Shown here piece by piece: positions 26,634-35,762 of a stretch of 64,000 nt of DNA. The notes under the pieces were generated by a model. That model saw nothing but the letters and a program-made list of their open reading frames with translations, searched no databases and was not told the origin of the DNA. Position numbers and translations under genes: made by a program. The stretch is from Jejubacter calystegiae (lineage in GTDB: Bacteria; Pseudomonadota; Gammaproteobacteria; Enterobacterales; Enterobacteriaceae). The number at the start of each line of letters is the position of its first letter. The stretch's first letter is position 1. The stretch is from assembly GCF_005671395.1 (NCBI RefSeq), contig NZ_CP040428.1, positions 1,116,001-1,180,000 on the forward strand, given 5' to 3'.

Positions 26634-27404
26634 TTATTGCGCCACCCAACCGCCGTCCATATTCCAGGCAGCGCCGCGAACCTGAATAGCGGCATCGCTG
26701 CATAAAAAGAGCGCCAGTTCACCCAACTGTTCCGGCGTGACAAATTCGCCGGAAGGATGTTTTTCTGCCAGTAACGCATCCCTCGCCTGCCGGGGAGTGG
26801 CGCCTTCGGCAATACGCTTATCGATTTGCTGTTGAACTAGCGGCGTCAGCACCCAACCCGGACACAGCGCATTGCAGGTGATACCGGTTTGCGCCGTTTC
26901 CAGCGCCGTGACTTTGGTGAGTCCCAGCAGACCATGCTTGGCCGCCACATAGGCCGATTTTTCCCGGGAGCCCACCAGCCCATGCACTGAAGCGATATTA
27001 ATGACGCGTCCCCAGTTGCGGGAACGCATCTCCGGCAGCGCCAGCCGGGTGGTATGAAACGCCGCGCTCAGGTTGATGGCCAGTATCGCGTCCCATTTTT
27101 CTACCGGGAAATGCTCTACCGGCGCCTGATGCTGGATTCCGGCATTGTTGACCAGAATATCTACGCCGCCGTACTCCCGGGCGGCCCAGGCCATCATCGC
27201 CTCGATTTGCGCCACGTCGCTCATATCCGCCGGGTGGTATCCCGGCTGTTTTCCCTGAGCCGCCACCCGCGACCGGGCGGTCGCCACATCACCAAAACCG
27301 TTCAGGAGCACCTGAGCGCCAGCCCGGGCAAGGCTTTCGGCCAACCCCAGACCAATACCGCTGGTCGAACCGGTCACCAGCGCCGTTTTTCCTTCCAGAT
27401 TCAT
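26634..27404 (-). CDS. 3-hydroxybutyrate dehydrogenase (SDR family)
   Basis: SDR enzyme of 256 residues that oxidises D-3-hydroxybutyrate to acetoacetate with NAD. Start chosen at the ATG at 27404, which has AGGAG 7 bases upstream. Motifs are TGSTSGIGLGLA, NNAGIQHQAPVEHFP and active-site YVAAKHG. NNAGIQHQAPVE and the EKHPSGEFVTPEQLG region are strongly characteristic of 3-hydroxybutyrate dehydrogenases. It is the last of four genes for ketone-body use, 17 bases after the thiolase. Confidence 0.92.
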   Translation of the reverse strand: MNLEGKTALVTGSTSGIGLGLAESLARAGAQVLLNGFGDVATARSRVAAQGKQPGYHPADMSDVAQIEAMMAWAAREYGGVDILVNNAGIQHQAPVEHFPVEKWDAILAINLSAAFHTTRLALPEMRSRNWGRVINIASVHGLVGSREKSAYVAAKHGLLGLTKVTALETAQTGITCNALCPGWVLTPLVQQQIDKRIAEGATPRQARDALLAEKHPSGEFVTPEQLGELALFLCSDAAIQVRGAAWNMDGGWVAQ

Positions 27405-27421
27405 CACAGACTCCTGCATTG

Positions 27422-28606
27422 TTAGTCGCGCTCAATCGCCAGCGCCACACCCTGCCCACCGCCGACGCACAGCGTCGCCAGTCCCCGGGTTACCTTCCTG
27501 CGCCGCATTTCATGCAGCAACGTCACCAGAATTCGGCAGCCGGAAGCGCCGATCGGGTGTCCCAGCGCTATCGCACCGCCGTTCACATTGACCCGCTCAT
27601 CGTCCCAGCCCAGCTCCTGGCCTACCGCCAGCGCCTGAGCTGCAAAAGCTTCGTTGGCTTCAATCAGAGAGACGCTGTCCAGCGTCCATCCGGCCCGCGT
27701 CAGACAGCGGCGGCTGGCCAGGACCGGGCCAATGCCCATAACCGCCGGGTCTACACCCGCCAGGGCGCCAGCCGTAATGCTTCCCAGCACCGGAAGACCC
27801 AGCGCCGCCGCCCGCTCTGCGCTCATCATCAGGACCGCTGCCGCCCCGTCGTTGAGGGTGGAGGAATTACCGGCAGTCACCGTACCTTCTTCACGCAGGA
27901 AGGCCGGGCGCAGGGCGGCCAGGCGCTGAGCGAAACTGTCCGGCCTGGGTTGTTCATCCTGGCTCACTACTCTGGGCTCCTTTTTACCCTGGGGAACCGT
28001 GAGCGCCACAATCTCATCATCAAAACGCCCGGCGGCCTGGGCCGCTGCGGCCCGCTGCTGAGAGCGCAGGGCAAAGGCGTCCTGGCTTTGCCTGTCTATG
28101 CCGTAACGCTGCGCCAGGTTTTCTGCGGTTATCCCCATATGATAGTCATTGAAGGCGTCCCACAGGCCGTCGTGAATCAGAGAATCCACCATGTTGCCGT
28201 GGCCCAGCCGCAACCCGGAGCGGGCACCGGTGAGTACATAAGGAGCCTGACTCATGCTCTCCTGACCACCAGCGATAACGATCTCCGCATCGCCGCTGCG
28301 AATCGCCTGTGCCCCCTGCAACACCGCTTTCAGCCCGGATCCGCACACCTGATTAAGGGTGACGGCAGGCACGCTGTACGGCAAACCGGCCCGTACCGCC
28401 GTCTGGCGCGCCGGGTTTTGACCGCAACCGGCGCTGAGTACCTGCCCGAAGATCAGCTCATCTACCTGTTCTGGCGGCACGCCGCTGTTTTCTATTAACG
28501 CCTTCACCAGCGCGCTACCCAGATCGACAGCGCTTAGCGAGGAAAGCGCGCCATGAAAGCTGCCAATGGGCGTTCGCAGGGCGTTAACAATCACCACATC
28601 CCGCAT
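27422..28606 (-). CDS. atoB: acetyl-CoA acetyltransferase (thiolase)
   Basis: Thiolase of 394 residues, equal in length to E. coli AtoB, which splits acetoacetyl-CoA into two acetyl-CoA. The catalytic cysteine lies in [12 protein letters not shown], the histidine in GHPIGASGC and the second cysteine in CVGGGQGVA. The start overlaps the preceding CoA-transferase stop (TGATG). The operon order (CoA-transferase A, B, thiolase, 3-hydroxybutyrate dehydrogenase) provides a full route from 3-hydroxybutyrate and acetoacetate to acetyl-CoA, but AtoE, the short-chain fatty acid permease of E. coli, is absent. Confidence 0.88.
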   Translation of the reverse strand: MRDVVIVNALRTPIGSFHGALSSLSAVDLGSALVKALIENSGVPPEQVDELIFGQVLSAGCGQNPARQTAVRAGLPYSVPAVTLNQVCGSGLKAVLQGAQAIRSGDAEIVIAGGQESMSQAPYVLTGARSGLRLGHGNMVDSLIHDGLWDAFNDYHMGITAENLAQRYGIDRQSQDAFALRSQQRAAAAQAAGRFDDEIVALTVPQGKKEPRVVSQDEQPRPDSFAQRLAALRPAFLREEGTVTAGNSSTLNDGAAAVLMMSAERAAALGLPVLGSITAGALAGVDPAVMGIGPVLASRRCLTRAGWTLDSVSLIEANEAFAAQALAVGQELGWDDERVNVNGGAIALGHPIGASGCRILVTLLHEMRRRKVTRGLATLCVGGGQGVALAIERD

Positions 28607-29274
28607 CAGGCACCTCCCGGAGTCAGCGTCATTTCCGGCACTGCATCCGGCACAATCAGTTTTCCCGCAGTCTTCGCCACAATCTCTTCCACGCTGACGC
28701 CGGGCGCCCGCTCCCGCAGAATAAAAGCGCCATCTTCAATTTCCAGATAAGCGAGATCGGTCACCACCCGCCGGATGCAGCCCGCGCCGGTGAGCGGCAG
28801 GGTGCAGCGCGGCAGCAGTTTGGATTCGCCGCTCTTTGACGCATGCGTCATCATCACAATGATATTTTCCGCTCCGGCCACCAGGTCCATGGCTCCGCCC
28901 ATTCCCTTCACCATCTTGCCAGGGATCATCCAGGAGGCGATATTGCCGGTCACATCCACTTCCAGCGCGCCCAGAACGGTAAGATCGACATGACCGCCGC
29001 GAATCATGGCGAACGAATCCGCAGAATCGAAGACAGCCGCCCCTTTGCGGGCCGTGACCGTCTGTTTACCGGCGTTGATCATGTCCGGATCCAGCTCTTC
29101 TTCTGTGGGAAAAGCGCCCATCCCCAGCAGGCCGTTTTCCGATTGCAGCATGACATCCACACCGGGCGGCACATAGTTCGCCACCAGGGTAGGAATGCCG
29201 ATCCCCAGGTTTACGTAGTAGCCGTCGCGCAGTTCGCAGGCCACACGCTGCGCCATTTCTTGTCGTGTCAGCAT
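28606..29274 (-). CDS. 3-oxoacid CoA-transferase subunit B
   Basis: Beta subunit of a family I CoA-transferase, 222 residues, with the active-site glutamate in [11 protein letters not shown]. With the A subunit it transfers CoA to acetoacetate from succinyl-CoA or acetyl-CoA. The subunit pair resembles the ScoA/ScoB (SCOT) group more than AtoD/AtoA, to judge from motif wording, but donor specificity cannot be fixed. Translation is coupled to the thiolase by TGATG. Confidence 0.9.
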   Translation of the reverse strand: MLTRQEMAQRVACELRDGYYVNLGIGIPTLVANYVPPGVDVMLQSENGLLGMGAFPTEEELDPDMINAGKQTVTARKGAAVFDSADSFAMIRGGHVDLTVLGALEVDVTGNIASWMIPGKMVKGMGGAMDLVAGAENIIVMMTHASKSGESKLLPRCTLPLTGAGCIRRVVTDLAYLEIEDGAFILRERAPGVSVEEIVAKTAGKLIVPDAVPEMTLTPGGA

Positions 29275-29286
29275 TTGTGCCTCCGG

Positions 29287-29985
29287 TTATGCGCGCAGGG
29301 TGCGCTGCTCAATGCGTTTTTCGAACTGGCCCTGGATCAGGCGATCCACATAGATGCCCGGGGTATGAATGGCATTGGGATCCAGCTCGCCGGGGGCGAC
29401 TATCTCTTCAACTTCGACCACCGTAATACGCCCGGCGCTGGCCATTAGCGGATTGAAGTTCCGGGCGGTGTGGCGGTAAATGACATTGCCGTACCAGTCC
29501 GCTTTCCAGCCTTTAACAATGGCGAAATCGCCGGTAATGGCCCGTTCCATCACGTAGTGGCGGCCATCGAATTCCCGCACCTCTTTGCCTTCAGCCACCG
29601 GCGTGCCGTAACCTGTGGCAGTGTAGAACGCGGGTATCCCGGCGCCGCCTGCGCGGATTTTCTCTGCCAGGGTGCCCTGCGGCGTGAGTTCTACCGCCAG
29701 AGAGCCGTTGAGCACCTGCTGTTCAAACAGGGCGTTTTCCCCCACGTAAGAGGCCACCACGTTGCTGACCTGGTGAGTTTCCAACAGGCGACCCAGGCCG
29801 AAGCCATCCACCCCGCAGTTATTAGAGACCACCGTTAGCCCGCGCACGCCGCGGCGGCGAATTTCGTCGATCAGGTTTTCCGGAATGCCGCACAGGCCGA
29901 AACCGCCTGCCAGCACCGTCATGTTGTCCGTTATTCCGTCCAGCGCTTCCTGATAGCTGGCGACTCGTTTATCCAGTCCGGCCAT
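29287..29985 (-). CDS. 3-oxoacid CoA-transferase subunit A
   Basis: Alpha subunit, 232 residues, with the glycine-rich CoA-binding loop [13 protein letters not shown] and the [12 protein letters not shown] and [11 protein letters not shown] segments that are typical of succinyl-CoA:3-ketoacid CoA-transferases. It is the first gene of the ketone-body operon; 12 bases separate it from subunit B. The promoter lies in the 145-base gap shared with the divergent LysR gene, which likely regulates it. Confidence 0.9.
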   Translation of the reverse strand: MAGLDKRVASYQEALDGITDNMTVLAGGFGLCGIPENLIDEIRRRGVRGLTVVSNNCGVDGFGLGRLLETHQVSNVVASYVGENALFEQQVLNGSLAVELTPQGTLAEKIRAGGAGIPAFYTATGYGTPVAEGKEVREFDGRHYVMERAITGDFAIVKGWKADWYGNVIYRHTARNFNPLMASAGRITVVEVEEIVAPGELDPNAIHTPGIYVDRLIQGQFEKRIEQRTLRA

Positions 29986-30130
29986 ATCGTTGCCTCTTGC
30001 TCACTCTGATATCCGCCATCTTGTTAATCCTGCGACTGATTTGTGAATTTTGTTTTTGTGAGCCATTAATCCGTTTTTGTTATTAATTTATTGTTAATGT
30101 ATGTTTTCCAATTAGTTAAATGGCGGCAGA

Positions 30131-31087
30131 ATGAAAATCAGCGTCAAACAGTTACGCGCGTTTTTAGCGGTGGCTCACACTCTGAACTTTGCCCAGGCCA
30201 GCGAGCGGCTGAATCTTTCCCAACCGGCACTGAGTCTGGCTATTCGCGGGCTGGAAGAGGCATTAGGCGGCGCGCTGCTGACGCGTACTACCCGGCGGGT
30301 GGCACTTACGCCGGAAGGCGAAGCGCTGTTTCCGATGGCGCGCCAGTTACTGGCGGACTGGGATAATGTGGAAGAGGCGATGCGCCAGCGCTTCACGCTC
30401 CAGCGCGGTAAGGTTTCGGTCGCCGCAATGCCGTCGTTCGCGGGCAATCCCCTGCCGCCAATTCTGCGGGCCTTTCGCGATCGCTATGCCGGTATTAACG
30501 TGACGGTGCATGATGTGGTTAATGAGCAGGTGCTGGAGATGGTGCGCGATGGCCGGGTAGAAATGGGGATAGCCTTCGAGCCGGAACCTGATTCCGGTCT
30601 GCATTTTACCCCTCTGACCTGCGATCGCTTTGTGGCGATTGTGCCCGCCGACTCCCGACTGGCAACGCGGTCTAAACTGAGCTGGCGTGAACTGCTCTCG
30701 CTCGACTTTATTACCCTGCCGCGCCCCTCTGCGGTGCGGCTGTTACTGGAAGAGAGCCTGATGAAAAGCGGTCGTCGGCTGGAGGTCGCCTTTGAAAGCC
30801 ACCAGTTGGTGACCGTCGGCCGTATGGTCGCCAGCGGCCTGGGTGCCAGCGCGGTGCCAACGCTGTGCGCTGGCCAGATGACGGAACTGGGCGCGGTCAG
30901 TCTTCCCCTTAGCCACCCGGTTATCGAACGGCGGGTGGGGGTGATTCGCGCCAGTCGCCAGCCGCTTTCCGCCGCCGCTCAGGCCCTGCTGGACACCGTA
31001 CGTACCGCCTTTCCAGCCCTCTGGTGGCCCGCTTCGTTGACTGGCAACCCTCGTTGCAATAAAAACTTTACACTGCCATATAAATAA
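30131..31087 (+). CDS. LysR-family regulator divergent from the ketone-body operon
   Basis: LysR-type regulator of 318 residues. The N-terminal winged helix shows KQLRAFLAVAHTLNFAQASE and LNLSQPALSLAIRGLEE, and the effector-binding domain extends from about residue 90. The last 15 or so residues after ALWWP form an extra tail. It is divergent from the CoA-transferase genes, the classical arrangement for LysR control of a catabolic operon; the shared gap is A+T-rich with TTAAT-type repeats. The inducer would be 3-hydroxybutyrate or acetoacetate by inference only. Confidence 0.88.
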   Translation: MKISVKQLRAFLAVAHTLNFAQASERLNLSQPALSLAIRGLEEALGGALLTRTTRRVALTPEGEALFPMARQLLADWDNVEEAMRQRFTLQRGKVSVAAMPSFAGNPLPPILRAFRDRYAGINVTVHDVVNEQVLEMVRDGRVEMGIAFEPEPDSGLHFTPLTCDRFVAIVPADSRLATRSKLSWRELLSLDFITLPRPSAVRLLLEESLMKSGRRLEVAFESHQLVTVGRMVASGLGASAVPTLCAGQMTELGAVSLPLSHPVIERRVGVIRASRQPLSAAAQALLDTVRTAFPALWWPASLTGNPRCNKNFTLPYK

Positions 31088-31201
31088 TAATCAGTATAAA
31101 TAACCTAATCATATGGATATATTGCTGCCATATGTTAGATTTTCAGCGCATTTATCTGGCACATCGCCAGTTCTTTCATTTTAGCGACTCCGTTAATTGT
31201 C

Positions 31202-32386
31202 ATGAAAACAAATGATAATCGCCATCTGTTGATCATGTTGATCCTGCTGGTGGCCGTCGGCCAGATGGCCCAGACCATTTATATTCCAGCTATTGCCGAT
31301 ATGGCGCAGACGCTGGGCGTGCGTGAAGGCGCAGTACAGGGCGTGATGGCCGCTTATCTGCTGACTTACGGAGGCTCGCAGCTAATTTACGGCCCCATTT
31401 CCGATCGCATTGGACGCCGTCCGGTGATTCTGGCAGGCATGATTATCTTTATGGTGGCGACGCTGTTCACCATTACTACTCACAGCCTGACGGTGCTGAT
31501 TGCCGCCAGCGCTATGCAGGGAGTGGGCACCGGCGTGGGCGGCGTGATGGCGCGTACCCTGCCGCGGGATCTTTATGAAGGCCCGAACCTGCGCCACGCG
31601 AACAGCCTGCTGAATATGGGCATTCTGGTGAGTCCGCTACTGGCGCCCATGATCGGCGGCGTATTGGATACGCTGTTCGGCTGGCGCGCCTGTTTTATTT
31701 TTCTGCTTACCCTGAGCGTTCTGGTCACCTTCAGCATGTGGCGCTGGATGCCGGAAACCCGCCCGGAACAGGCATCCCGTACCCGTCTTCTGGCCAGTTA
31801 TCGCACGCTGTTCGGTAGCCTGGCATTTAACTGCTATCTGGTGATGCTGATTGGCGGCCTGGCCGGGGTGGCGGTGTTCGAAGCCTGCTCCGGGGTGCTG
31901 TTGGGCGCCAGACTGGGTCTGAGCGGCCTGGCGGTCAGCATTCTGTTTATTCTGCCGATTCCGGCCGCCTTTTTCGGTGCCTGGTACGCAGGTCGCCAGA
32001 CTAAGCGCTTCTCGTCGCTGATGTGGCAGGCGGTGCTGAGCTGTCTGCTGGCAGGTATTCTGATGTGGCTGCCCGGCCTGTTTGGCGTGATGAATGTCTG
32101 GACTCTGCTGGTGCCTGCGGCGCTGTTTTTCTTCGGCGCCGGAATGCTGTTTCCTCTGGCCACCAGCGGCGCGATGGAGCCTTACCCTTTCCTGGCCGGT
32201 ACTGCAGGGGCGCTGATTGGCGGCCTGCAAAACGTGGGATCCGGCGCTCTGGCGTCGTTTTCCGCCGTGCTACCTCAGGACGGGCAGTTCAGCCTGGGCG
32301 TGCTGATGCTGGCAATGGGGCTTCTGATTCTGCTGTGCTGGCTGCCGCTGACCCATCACGATCAGCGTCACGGTCAGACGGTGTAG
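31202..32386 (+). CDS. emrD: multidrug efflux MFS transporter EmrD
   Basis: Twelve-helix drug:proton antiporter of 394 residues, the same length as E. coli EmrD. MFS motif A is visible as GPISDRIGRRP (about residues 64-74), with the DHA1-type motif C region GILVSPLLAPMIGG. It exports hydrophobic compounds and uncouplers across the inner membrane. Identity is supported by its neighbours: emrD, then yidG, yidH, yidJ, yidK and yidL, in the same order as in E. coli. It converges with the sulfatase maturase gene, 10 bases apart. Confidence 0.93.
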   Translation: MKTNDNRHLLIMLILLVAVGQMAQTIYIPAIADMAQTLGVREGAVQGVMAAYLLTYGGSQLIYGPISDRIGRRPVILAGMIIFMVATLFTITTHSLTVLIAASAMQGVGTGVGGVMARTLPRDLYEGPNLRHANSLLNMGILVSPLLAPMIGGVLDTLFGWRACFIFLLTLSVLVTFSMWRWMPETRPEQASRTRLLASYRTLFGSLAFNCYLVMLIGGLAGVAVFEACSGVLLGARLGLSGLAVSILFILPIPAAFFGAWYAGRQTKRFSSLMWQAVLSCLLAGILMWLPGLFGVMNVWTLLVPAALFFFGAGMLFPLATSGAMEPYPFLAGTAGALIGGLQNVGSGALASFSAVLPQDGQFSLGVLMLAMGLLILLCWLPLTHHDQRHGQTV

Positions 32387-32396
32387 CCTTCCACGC

Positions 32397-33530
32397 TTAC
32401 GCCGGACGTTTCTCACTGGCATGCAGCATCGCCATCAGTTCTACCGGCGAACGACGCTGACGAATAAGATCGCGCATGGTCTTCATATAAGGCGCCGTGC
32501 GGGTAAAGAAGTCGCGATAACCAGCGCACAGCACACTCTTACCACCGTCCAGTCGGTGTTTGGGGCAATCCCCCTGACACAAAGGCCGCGCCCGGCATTC
32601 CAGACAGTCATTCACCAGCGAGCGTCGCTTGTGCTGACCAAAATCCCGGGCGGCGTCACTGGCGTTGATCTGCGCAATGGAGATCTCATGCAGATTACCC
32701 AGCCGGTATTCGGGAAAGACGTAGTGATCGCACTGATAGAGGGTGCCATCAGCTTCCAGCGCAAAGGCGTGGCCACAGGTTTCACTAAATACGCACATCT
32801 GGGAAGGCTGGCCGCACCATACCCCAAGGGTTGAATCGAACAACTGAACGAAGACCCGACCGATATCCTCGCGCACCCAAAGTGCAAAGACCGCATTCAG
32901 GAAACGCCCCCAGGCTTCGCCGCTGACCGATTCCGGCGTCAGTGCGCCCTGTTCGTCCGACTCCACCAGCGGAATAAATTGCAGATGCGGCGTGCCCAGG
33001 TCGCGCAGATAACGGTACAGCCGTTCTGGCTGCCCGATGTTGTGCGCATTCACCACCGTCAACAGATTAAAGTCCACGCCGTGCGCCTTCAGGCGCCCCA
33101 TCGCTTCCATCACCCGTTCATGGGTTGGCTTACCGGCGCGGGTGACCCGGTAGCGATCATGGAGATCCGCAGGGCCGTCCAGCGATAGTCCCACCAGCCA
33201 GCCGTAGCGGGCCAGGAAGGCGCACCAGGCTTCATCCAGAAGTATACCATTGGTTTGTAAGGTGTTCTGAATGCGTCTGCCCGCGGCATAGCGCTGCTGA
33301 AGCGCCACGGCCCGCTCAAAGAAAGCCAGCCCCGCCAGCGTCGGTTCTCCCCCCTGCCAGGCAAACTCCACCACCTGGCCCGGCTGGGCGTCGATATGCT
33401 GGCGGATATAGGCCTCAAGCGTGGCGTCATCCATGCGAGGCTGGCGTGGTTTATCGATATAGAAGCAGTAATGGCAGTCCAGGTTACACCGGGAACTGGC
33501 GGGTTTCGCCATGACGTGGCAACCGTTCAT
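32397..33530 (-). CDS. anaerobic sulfatase-maturating radical SAM enzyme
   Basis: Radical SAM/SPASM protein of 377 residues that converts the active-site cysteine of a sulfatase to formylglycine without oxygen. The radical SAM cluster motif is CNLDCHYC near residue 15-22, and C-terminal cysteine groups (CGHAF, CDHYV, CLECRARPLCQGDCPKHR) would hold two extra clusters. Start at 33530 makes an ATGA overlap with yidG; an ATG 15 bases upstream is also open. It sits where E. coli K-12 has yidF. Its probable substrate is YidJ, three genes upstream in the same strand run. Confidence 0.9.
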   Translation of the reverse strand: MNGCHVMAKPASSRCNLDCHYCFYIDKPRQPRMDDATLEAYIRQHIDAQPGQVVEFAWQGGEPTLAGLAFFERAVALQQRYAAGRRIQNTLQTNGILLDEAWCAFLARYGWLVGLSLDGPADLHDRYRVTRAGKPTHERVMEAMGRLKAHGVDFNLLTVVNAHNIGQPERLYRYLRDLGTPHLQFIPLVESDEQGALTPESVSGEAWGRFLNAVFALWVREDIGRVFVQLFDSTLGVWCGQPSQMCVFSETCGHAFALEADGTLYQCDHYVFPEYRLGNLHEISIAQINASDAARDFGQHKRRSLVNDCLECRARPLCQGDCPKHRLDGGKSVLCAGYRDFFTRTAPYMKTMRDLIRQRRSPVELMAMLHASEKRPA

Positions 33531-33889
33531 GATGCAGCACTCCATAGCACCAACAGTTGATTAATATGAGAGACGGCAAACAGCGCAGCCAGCAGGCAGA
33601 CTGCCAGCGCGATCAGCATTTTGGCACGTACCGGACCGGATTTTGCGAAGTCATCCGTCGCCACGTCCATCAGGTTACGCTGGCGGGCGTAGCCATAGAC
33701 CAGCAACGCCACCACCAGAATAATCACCAGCGAGAACCAGAACAGCATGCCCGCCTGATACCAGGCGTGGCGCAGGGCCAGCGCCATCAGGGCGCCATAG
33801 CCCAGCAGCGTGCGAAACCAGGCGAGCGAGGTGCGCTCTGGTTGCAGGCCGGGATCGGCAAGACGGCGCGCCCGGCGCTTATCCGGCAT
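33527..33889 (-). CDS. yidG: DUF202 inner-membrane protein YidG
   Basis: Small membrane protein of 120 residues with three predicted helices and the DUF202 signature near the N-terminus (LQPERTSLAWFRTLLGYGALMAL). Function unknown. It overlaps yidH by 11 bases and the maturase by 4 bases, so all three are co-translated. The pairing of two DUF202 genes next to yidJ/yidK is conserved with E. coli. Confidence 0.9.
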   Translation of the reverse strand: MPDKRRARRLADPGLQPERTSLAWFRTLLGYGALMALALRHAWYQAGMLFWFSLVIILVVALLVYGYARQRNLMDVATDDFAKSGPVRAKMLIALAVCLLAALFAVSHINQLLVLWSAAS

Positions 33890-34226
33890 ACAGCACCATC
33901 AGCGCCACGGTGCCCGCCGCTACAACCATCGCAATACTGACGATAAGCAGCGTGCGGGTATAGGGCAGATCCTGCTTCAGGCGCATCGCTTTCTCGTTAC
34001 GCAGCCAGCGCAGGTAACCGTAGACCGCCAGCAGGCCGGCGAAGACACACAGCAACAGCGAAATCGCTTCACGCACTGCGGGTGTCGCAAGACTCGGCGC
34101 CAGTTGATCCAGCCCCACCCCCGCCGCCAGGAACCCCAACGCGGTACGAATCCAGGCGAGGAAAGTGCGTTCATTCGCCAGCGAAAAGCGGTAGTCGGGC
34201 GCTTCGCCGAGCTGTGATATCTTCAT
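33879..34226 (-). CDS. yidH: DUF202 inner-membrane protein YidH
   Basis: Protein of 115 residues with three predicted membrane helices and the DUF202 motif FSLANERTFLAWIRTALGFLA. AAGGAGAT precedes the start. It has the same family signature as YidG but a different N-terminus, suggesting an old duplication that may form hetero-oligomers. Function is unknown; the constant link with a sulfatase, its transporter and, here, its maturase hints at a role in the same process. Confidence 0.9.
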   Translation of the reverse strand: MKISQLGEAPDYRFSLANERTFLAWIRTALGFLAAGVGLDQLAPSLATPAVREAISLLLCVFAGLLAVYGYLRWLRNEKAMRLKQDLPYTRTLLIVSIAMVVAAGTVALMVLYAG

Positions 34227-34262
34227 GCCATCTCCTTGTGTGTTGCCTCCCTGTCGGGAGCA

Positions 34263-35762
34263 TCAGAACTTCTGTTTCTTCTCTTCCACCTTCACCCCCT
34301 GAGTGGGCATACCAGTGTCGTAGTCGCGCACCACCGGCGAATAACCATCTTTCGGACGCGGGCGGAAAGCGCCCATCCAGCGCGGCTGCGCGTCTGGCCG
34401 CCAGGGGCGGCTCGCCCACTGCCAGGTGCGGAAGGGGTCGCGAATCCTGTCCATATAGTCCAGCAGGGCGTCGTGCAGCTGGTTACGCTGCTCAGCATAG
34501 CGCGAATCGTCGATCAGGTTATGCATCTCCTGCGGGTCGGCGTGCCTGTCGTAAAGCTCATCGCTGCTGAACAGGTTTAGCACCAGTTTAAAGCGATTGG
34601 TGACCCAACAGCGTACCGGAATAAAGCCGCCAAAGCTGTCATGTTCGATCTCATAGCGGTTAAATTCCACCATCACGCCGCGATCCTGAGCGGCCTCCAG
34701 CAGATTACCGCCCGGCAGGATTTCCGGCTGTTCGATGCCCGCCAGCGCCATCATGGTCGGCAGGATGTCAATATGGCTGACCGGAACATCTTCCTGACGC
34801 GGCGCGGCCTGACCCTGAGGCGGGCGGAAGATCAGCGGAATGCGGGTGATATCGTCATACATCGCCGCCCCTTTGCTGATGAGCTTATGCGCCCCCATCA
34901 TTTCGCCGTGATCGGAGGTGTAAATCACCCAGGTGTTGGCGCACTGTTCCGGGGTCAGGGCCGCGATCACCCGGCCAATCTCATCATCCACAAAGTCATT
35001 GCAGGCGAAGTAGAGCGGATGGTGATACAGCCCGTCTTCCCCCACCGGTGCCGGCATGGCCTGGGCCCACAGGCGGTGGTGTTCCGGTTTGTTTTCCAGA
35101 TTATCGCGACCTTTTTCCCCCAGGTCATAGTAAAAGTCCTGATACTTTTCCAGATATTCCGGCGGGCAGGTAAAGGGGTGGTGCGGTTCGTCATAGGAGA
35201 GCACCAGCAGGAAAGGTTCGTCCTGGCGTTCCGGGCGCCCCAGGTAGTCCAGCGCCCGGTCACTGATGCGGTGGGCCCAGGTGAAGGTTTCGTCGATATT
35301 GTTTTCGCGCAGATCGTCGAGGGTATTCAGGCCGTTACGCCACAGCCCGATCTCCTGTTCGCTCAGATCTTCCAGGTAGTTAGCGCCGTCATACCAGTAG
35401 TCGGCATCCCATTCCGGCGGGCAGATCCCGGTGCCGAAGTAGTCATGACCGTCCAGGTGCCACTTGCCGATATAGCAGGTCTGGTAGCCCGCATCCTTAA
35501 AGTAGCGACCCATGGTGGAGATATTTTTCCCGGGGGCTACGTTATTGGTCCAGGGGCCAGACTGGTTGGCATAGATGCCGGTAAACAGCCCCGCCCGCGC
35601 CGGGGTACAAACCGGGGTACAGGTATAGGCGGAGTTAAAGCGAATGCCTTCTTCCGCCAGGGCGTCGATATGGTCAGTGTTGAGCGGCTTACCGCTGTAG
35701 CAGCCCACCATATTGGTGGCCTGGGTATCAGTCATAATAAACAGGAAGTTAGGGCGAGACAT
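34263..35762 (-). CDS. yidJ: sulfatase YidJ (Cys-type)
   Basis: Type I sulfatase of 499 residues. The modification motif is Cys52-Thr-Pro-Ala-Arg56 within TPVCTPARAG, so the active residue is a cysteine that must be changed to formylglycine; the radical SAM maturase encoded just downstream would do so. Metal-binding residues lie in FIMTDTQA near the start and YTSDHGEMMG (about residues 305-315). There is no signal peptide, so it acts in the cytoplasm on an imported sulfated compound. Its start abuts the yidK stop. Confidence 0.92.
   Translation of the reverse strand: MSRPNFLFIMTDTQATNMVGCYSGKPLNTDHIDALAEEGIRFNSAYTCTPVCTPARAGLFTGIYANQSGPWTNNVAPGKNISTMGRYFKDAGYQTCYIGKWHLDGHDYFGTGICPPEWDADYWYDGANYLEDLSEQEIGLWRNGLNTLDDLRENNIDETFTWAHRISDRALDYLGRPERQDEPFLLVLSYDEPHHPFTCPPEYLEKYQDFYYDLGEKGRDNLENKPEHHRLWAQAMPAPVGEDGLYHHPLYFACNDFVDDEIGRVIAALTPEQCANTWVIYTSDHGEMMGAHKLISKGAAMYDDITRIPLIFRPPQGQAAPRQEDVPVSHIDILPTMMALAGIEQPEILPGGNLLEAAQDRGVMVEFNRYEIEHDSFGGFIPVRCWVTNRFKLVLNLFSSDELYDRHADPQEMHNLIDDSRYAEQRNQLHDALLDYMDRIRDPFRTWQWASRPWRPDAQPRWMGAFRPRPKDGYSPVVRDYDTGMPTQGVKVEEKKQKF

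Noticed and set aside
26462-26812. Minus-strand frames at the end of the 3-hydroxybutyrate dehydrogenase gene
   Set aside because: They overlap the dehydrogenase coding sequence and run through its terminator.
27419-28498. 359-codon plus-strand frame opposite the atoB-type thiolase
   Set aside because: Antisense to a clear thiolase gene with all active-site residues; composition is typical of a shadow frame.
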